Both the position numbers and the translations under genes were made by a program. A stretch of DNA of 64,000 nucleotides from Rattus norvegicus. Taxonomy: Eukaryota; Chordata; Mammalia; Rodentia; Muridae. The stretch covers positions 37,355,725-37,419,724 of the forward strand of contig NC_086031.1 in NCBI RefSeq assembly GCF_036323735.1, in the 5' to 3' direction. Positions 60,128 through 64,000 of the stretch are shown here, piece after piece. Position 1 is the stretch's first letter. The number at the start of each line of letters is the position of its first letter. Below the pieces are notes generated by a model. That model did not search any database, was not told the origin of the DNA, and worked only from the letters and a program-made list of their open reading frames with translations.

Positions 60128-60450
60128 AATAGGATTGGTTTGTTATTTTTGTCAACCTAACACAAGAAAATTCCTCCACCAGATTCACCGATATACAAGC
60201 CTGTGGGAGTATGTCCTTGATTAATGATAGATGTGGACCAGCACAGTATGAGTAGTACAGTCCTTGGGCAAGTGGTCCTGGGTTGTATGAGAAAGAAAAC
60301 TGAGTAATCTATGGAAAGCAAGGCAGTAAGATACATTTCTCCTTGGCCTCTACTTCAGTTCTTGCTTTGAGCTCCTGGCCTGCCTTGGTGGCAGGCTCTG
60401 ACTGTGGAAGCCTAGGTCAAATAAAGCCTTCCAATCTCATAGGACTTATC
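60128..60450 (+). mobile_element. Rodent hAT-like interspersed repeat
   Basis: GTCAACCTAACACAAG at 60,151, CAAGCCTGTGGGAGTATGTC, TGGTCCTGGGTTGTATGAGA at 60,274 and GCCTAGGTCAAATAAAGCCT at 60,410. This is the order of a common rodent non-autonomous DNA element (URR1/RCHARR1 group as I recall). The AATAAA near its end is part of the family. Confidence 0.6.
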
Positions 60451-60604
60451 ACAATGATAGGAAGTAATCTAGGATAGGATGTAGAGAGGAATAGAAGAGC
60501 CTGTTTAGAGAATAACCTTCATCTCCAAATACCTTAGCAATCTCCTTATGGAGACTTGTGCCAATCTTTAATACAAAGAAATCTTCCCACCCTCCGTCCC
60601 TTGA

Positions 60605-60903
60605 TTATTTTGTTCCCCTTTCTTACTAGGGCTGAAGCATCCCTCTACTCTTTGGTCTTCCTCCTCAGCTTCATGTGGTCCGTGAGTTGTATTGTGGATA
60701 TTCCAAGCGCTTTTACCTAATATCCACTTGTCAGTGAGTACATACCATCTATGTTCTTTTTGACTGAGTTACCTCTCTCAGGATATTTTCTAGACCCATC
60801 CATTTGCTTGTGAATTTCATGAAGTCATTGTTTTTAATAGCTAAATAGTGTGTAAATGTACCACATTTTGTGTGTCCATTCCTCTGTTGAAGGATATCTG
60901 GGT
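60605..60903 (-). mobile_element. LINE-1 ORF2-end segment, inverted half of one insertion
   Basis: Reads antisense from ORF2 C-terminal sequence (ATCCATTTGCTTGTGAATTT at 60,798) to the start of the 3' UTR (GGGCTGAAGCATCC at 60,630). It is joined directly to a sense L1 3' UTR. Its order and orientation fit the inverted half of a twin-primed L1. Confidence 0.8.
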
Positions 60904-61727
60904 TATTGGAAGGAACTTGGGAGGAAAAGAGGAGGGGGAGACGAAAAAGAGGGGCAGAATCAGGTATGGGAGGAGAAGGAGTGGATGTACAGAGGGTTAG
61001 GGAATTTAATAGATGTGTGAAGCAATGGGGGATGGTAGCCACCAGAAAGTCCCATATAGTAGGAAATAAGAGGTTCTCAGGACTCCTCAGGAATGATATT
61101 AGCTGAAATAGCCAAGAAAGTGGAGGGAGAATCTGTTGAGACCATATCCAGAGGTTAGGCATAGCTCACAGTTGAGAGATGGGGCCACCTACCAATTTCC
61201 AAAATTTTAACCCAGAATTACTCCTGTCTAAAGGAAATACAGGGACAAAGAGTGCAGCAGAGGCTGAACAAGAGGCCATCCAGAGATTGCCCTACCTTGG
61301 GATCAATCCTACATGCAGACACCAAACCTAAACACTATTGCTGATGTCAAGAATTGCTTGCTGACAGAAGACTGATATAGCTGTCTCCTGAGAGGCTCTT
61401 GCCAGAGTCTGACCAATACAGATGTGGATGCTTGAATCCAACCATTGGACTGTCACAGGGACCCCTGTGGAAGAGTTAGCAGAAGGACTGAAGGAGCTGA
61501 AGGGGTCATGGCTGGCATCAATGGGAAGGGAAGCCCTTGGTCCTCTGAACACTTAATGCCCCAGCATAGTGGAATGCTAGTGCAGTGAGGAGGGAGTGGG
61601 AGCTTTTGTGGGCAAGCATTCTCTTAGAAGCAGGGTAAGGGGGGATGGGATAGGGGTTTTGGAGAGGGGAAAATGGGAAAGGGGGTAACATTTGAAATGT
61701 AAATAAATAAAATATACAATTAAAAAA
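60904..61727 (+). mobile_element. LINE-1 3' UTR, direct half of the same insertion
   Basis: A purine-rich start (GGGAGGAAAAGAGGAGGGGG at 60,917), AATTTTAACCCAGAATTACT at 61,204, ACTGATATAGCTGTCTCCTG at 61,371, CAGAAGGACTGAAGGAGCTG at 61,482, and the terminus ACATTTGAAATGTAAATAAA at 61,688 with an A-rich tail. Confidence 0.87.
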
Positions 61728-62364
61728 GGAAACCTCCGATGTTTTATAACTTTTTAGGGGTGAGACGTTTCACGTTTTGTAGCTCAGTGGAGTCAATGTG
61801 TCAAGGAGCAAGGAGTCAGGTACAGTAAACTGAAAGCTCTAAACTCAAGGCAGATTGCTTCTTAACTCCCTTTTCCAGAACGAGCAAGAGTTGTGTTCTG
61901 ATTCAAACTATGAAACTGGCCTAAAACTAAAAGCCAGAGTTCTAATCTTTTATTTATTTAACAAAGAAAAGTTAGATTCTTTGATTGAACTTCATGAGAA
62001 AATCTACGGGAAAGGTCAAAGTTGTGGCAAGTGATATAGGGAGGCAGCTCTCTTTACCCTGATAATTACTTTAATGAGTCTAACATCTACTTCATCTTGT
62101 GTGTGCTAGCATTAACTACATTTCCTTTGCCCTCTGCTCTCTTAAGCATGACAAAGAGGCTGTACAACAGGATTGAAAGGTATTGATTGGTCTATAATCA
62201 ATTTAAAAAGCACTATACTCCCTTCTAATGGGCAACAGAACAAGTTATCCTCTATAGGACTTCCTTAGCCAAACACGATAATCAGTAGAAAAGATTCATG
62301 ATCACTATTATTCTCTACTTCTTTTTCTTGTTCTTATAATTCTTGTTATTGTCATCAAGATGAT
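61728..62364. other. Intergenic DNA, nothing recognised
   Basis: No repeat family or gene that I can support. Confidence 0.4.
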
Positions 62365-62512
62365 AATTTTTGAGACAAGGTCTTGGCTAGACCAGACAGG
62401 GTGTTGTCAAACTTTCTATGTAGCCAAGGATGTTCTAGAACTCCTGGTCCTCCTGCCTACTCTCAAGAGATTGGATGACAGATGTGTCGTGCTAGTCCAG
62501 TTTATGAGTGCA
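62365..62512 (-). mobile_element. B1/PB1-type SINE, antisense
   Basis: TTTTTGAGACAAGGTCTTGG at 62,367, TATGTAGCCAAGGATGTTCT at 62,418, GAACTCCTGGTCCTCCTGCC at 62,439 and GATGACAGATGTGTCGTGC. This is the complement order of an old B1-type monomer with the GATGACCTTGAACTC variant. Confidence 0.68.
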
Positions 62513-63367
62513 GTCACCTTTTACTGAAAACGCCCAGGGGGACAAAGGCAAATGGCCTCATTAGAGTACAGATGGATTCAACTTCAAGTGAATACATGTC
62601 ATGTGCTTGGAGATTCAGTGGTGTAATGCAATCCGAACTTTATGTCCATGCACAGGGACATCTTTCTTATTTCCAGTTGATATGAGTTAGGATGAAAGTT
62701 GATGGAGGACATTCTGATCAGTAGTACTATATTACTCCTTGAACCTTTTTCAGCATGTTGCTTTTTTTCTATGTTGATCTATATGGGTCTAAGCTATACA
62801 TACTTGACAACTCTTTTCTCTTTTTTGCCTTTGAAAAAATAATTAGTCTTTCTAAATGTTACTAAAAATTAACCTTCCTCTTTGGTGATTTATTTCAGAA
62901 GATAATTCCACATCAGAAGTAAAAGAAGACAAAGAAAGCACAACAGGTTCTGGAATGTTCTTTAAAAGCTTTTGATATGGTACTCAGCCCTTCATTTCAT
63001 GCATCATTATTTTCTTCTGATTTACTCAATATAAATGTTCAGTTAGGTGTTTGCATCTAGTCCATACACAGTGTTGAGGAAATTCATTTTGCTTTGATTT
63101 TTGTGTAATGAACCTATAGCTTCATTTTCCTTTTCTAAAGAGTCCTTGGCCTGGTTTTTACTGAATGACAAGGGGCAGAGACATAGACCTACAGAAAGAA
63201 GTTGTTACTTTCTTAGAGTTTGTAACATCTAAAGTTTTAGATGTCTGTAATGTTATGAATTTCCAAGGGGCAGCACCACAGTTTAGAGTGCTGTGTGATG
63301 GGACACTCAGAGAATGGGAAGAAAAATGTAGATAAAGTATAGTCTGAGGGTGTGAGTGTGAATTCCA
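62513..63367. other. Intergenic DNA, nothing recognised
   Basis: No repeat family or gene that I can support. Confidence 0.4.
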
Positions 63368-63700
63368 ATCTCCTCTCCTCTCTTTTCTCTCCTCCCCTCT
63401 CCTCTTATTTCCTTCCTTCCTCTCCCTTACTCTTCTAACATTCCCTCCTCTCCATTACCCTCCCATCCCCTGGCTTCCCTGCTACCCTATTCTCCTTCCT
63501 GTATTCTGTTATTTCTTCCTTTCTGTCCAGATCCTGTTTGCTTACCTCTCTCTCCCTCCATCTCCCCCTCTCCTACCCCCTCTCTTTGGCTCTCACTTCT
63601 CTTTCTCTCTCTCTTCTCCCTCTTTCCCTCTCCATTCTTCTCTTCCTTATGCTCCTTTCTTTCTTCTACTGTTTCCTTTCCCCACCCCACCTTCTAATCC
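63368..63700. repeat. Pyrimidine-rich (TCTCC)-type low-complexity tract
   Basis: About 330 bases of C/T-rich sequence with TCTCC, CTTCC and TCTCTC units, broken by short mixed segments. Open frames here on both strands reflect composition only. Confidence 0.93.
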
Positions 63701-64000
63701 TTTTCGTTGCCACTACATTCTGTTAGAATAGCGTGCAAAGACCTTGAGTAAAACTTGTGCGTGTAGAAAATATAGATAATATTAAATTAGCTACATCAAC
63801 ATAGTTATAGCTAGAAAATGTGAAGCGAAGAGAAAAAAATGAGGCCTCTGAACCAACTAGGGATTATAATGAGAAAGATTTGTGTAGCTCTTACAACAAA
63901 AGCCTAAAATTATAAATAAATCTGAATACAACAGTAAGCAAGTCTGTTTGTTTTTCCAGTAGGGACACTATATGATAAACTATATGTAAAAGAACCACCA
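63701..64000. other. Intergenic DNA, nothing recognised
   Basis: No repeat family or gene that I can support. Confidence 0.4.

Noticed and set aside
63487..63726. Open frames rich in E/R/K or L/S
   Set aside because: They are translations of a low-complexity C/T tract on either strand.

Overview
The window looks like a repeat-dense, gene-poor stretch of a murine rodent genome, most likely rat. The evidence is two ID (BC1-type) SINEs with target-site duplications, B1/B2/B3/B4-type SINEs, and many rodent LINE-1 pieces, including a young-looking L1 3' UTR. I found no protein-coding gene that I can support. The open frames present fall in decayed L1 ORFs, microsatellites, or the 21-bp array described below. 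Family names come from memory. Repeat edges were judged by eye and are good to about 20-30 bases unless target duplications are given.

Layout. (1) 1-10,835: an old L1 (Lx-like) on the + strand, from the endonuclease part of ORF2 to its 3' UTR. A second, nearly complete L1 is nested inside it (3,691-9,965), and that one carries an ID SINE in ORF1. (2) 10,836-45,005: an unusual ~34-kb block, described below. (3) 45,006-64,000: ordinary intergenic DNA with SINEs, microsatellites, an inverted (twin-primed-looking) L1, a hAT-like rodent element, and a tiny U2 snRNA retropseudogene with a perfect 15-bp target duplication.

The notable element is block 2. About 21 kb of it is a degenerate tandem array with a ~21-bp unit, consensus CCTATTGTGHCATCACAGTG plus one pyrimidine. 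The array is not uniform. It is cut into composite units that all point the same way: module A (a ~350-450 bp URR1-like sequence in reverse orientation), module B (~170-200 bp, with the landmark TCATTTCAGGAAAAT and ending near CCAAATGTCCTA), then 0.3 to 5.5 kb of 21-mers, then a terminal module C (landmarks ATTTTTGCAT and TTATCAACTCA) just before the next A. Units start near 10,836, 16,596, 19,689, 21,791 (partial), 22,271, 25,497/26,745 (A split by L1), 35,801 and 38,796. B-only starts lie near 41,216 and 41,921. Later L1 insertions interrupt the block at 11,838-15,672, 24,180-26,742, 32,640-33,180 and 36,746-36,960.

Because 21 is divisible by 3, the + strand of the array reads as short chains of a 7-residue motif (such as YCDITVS). 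These chains break often, so I treat them as a by-product of the repeat. The array behaves like a decayed macrosatellite built on a transposon fragment. I do not recognise it as a named satellite.
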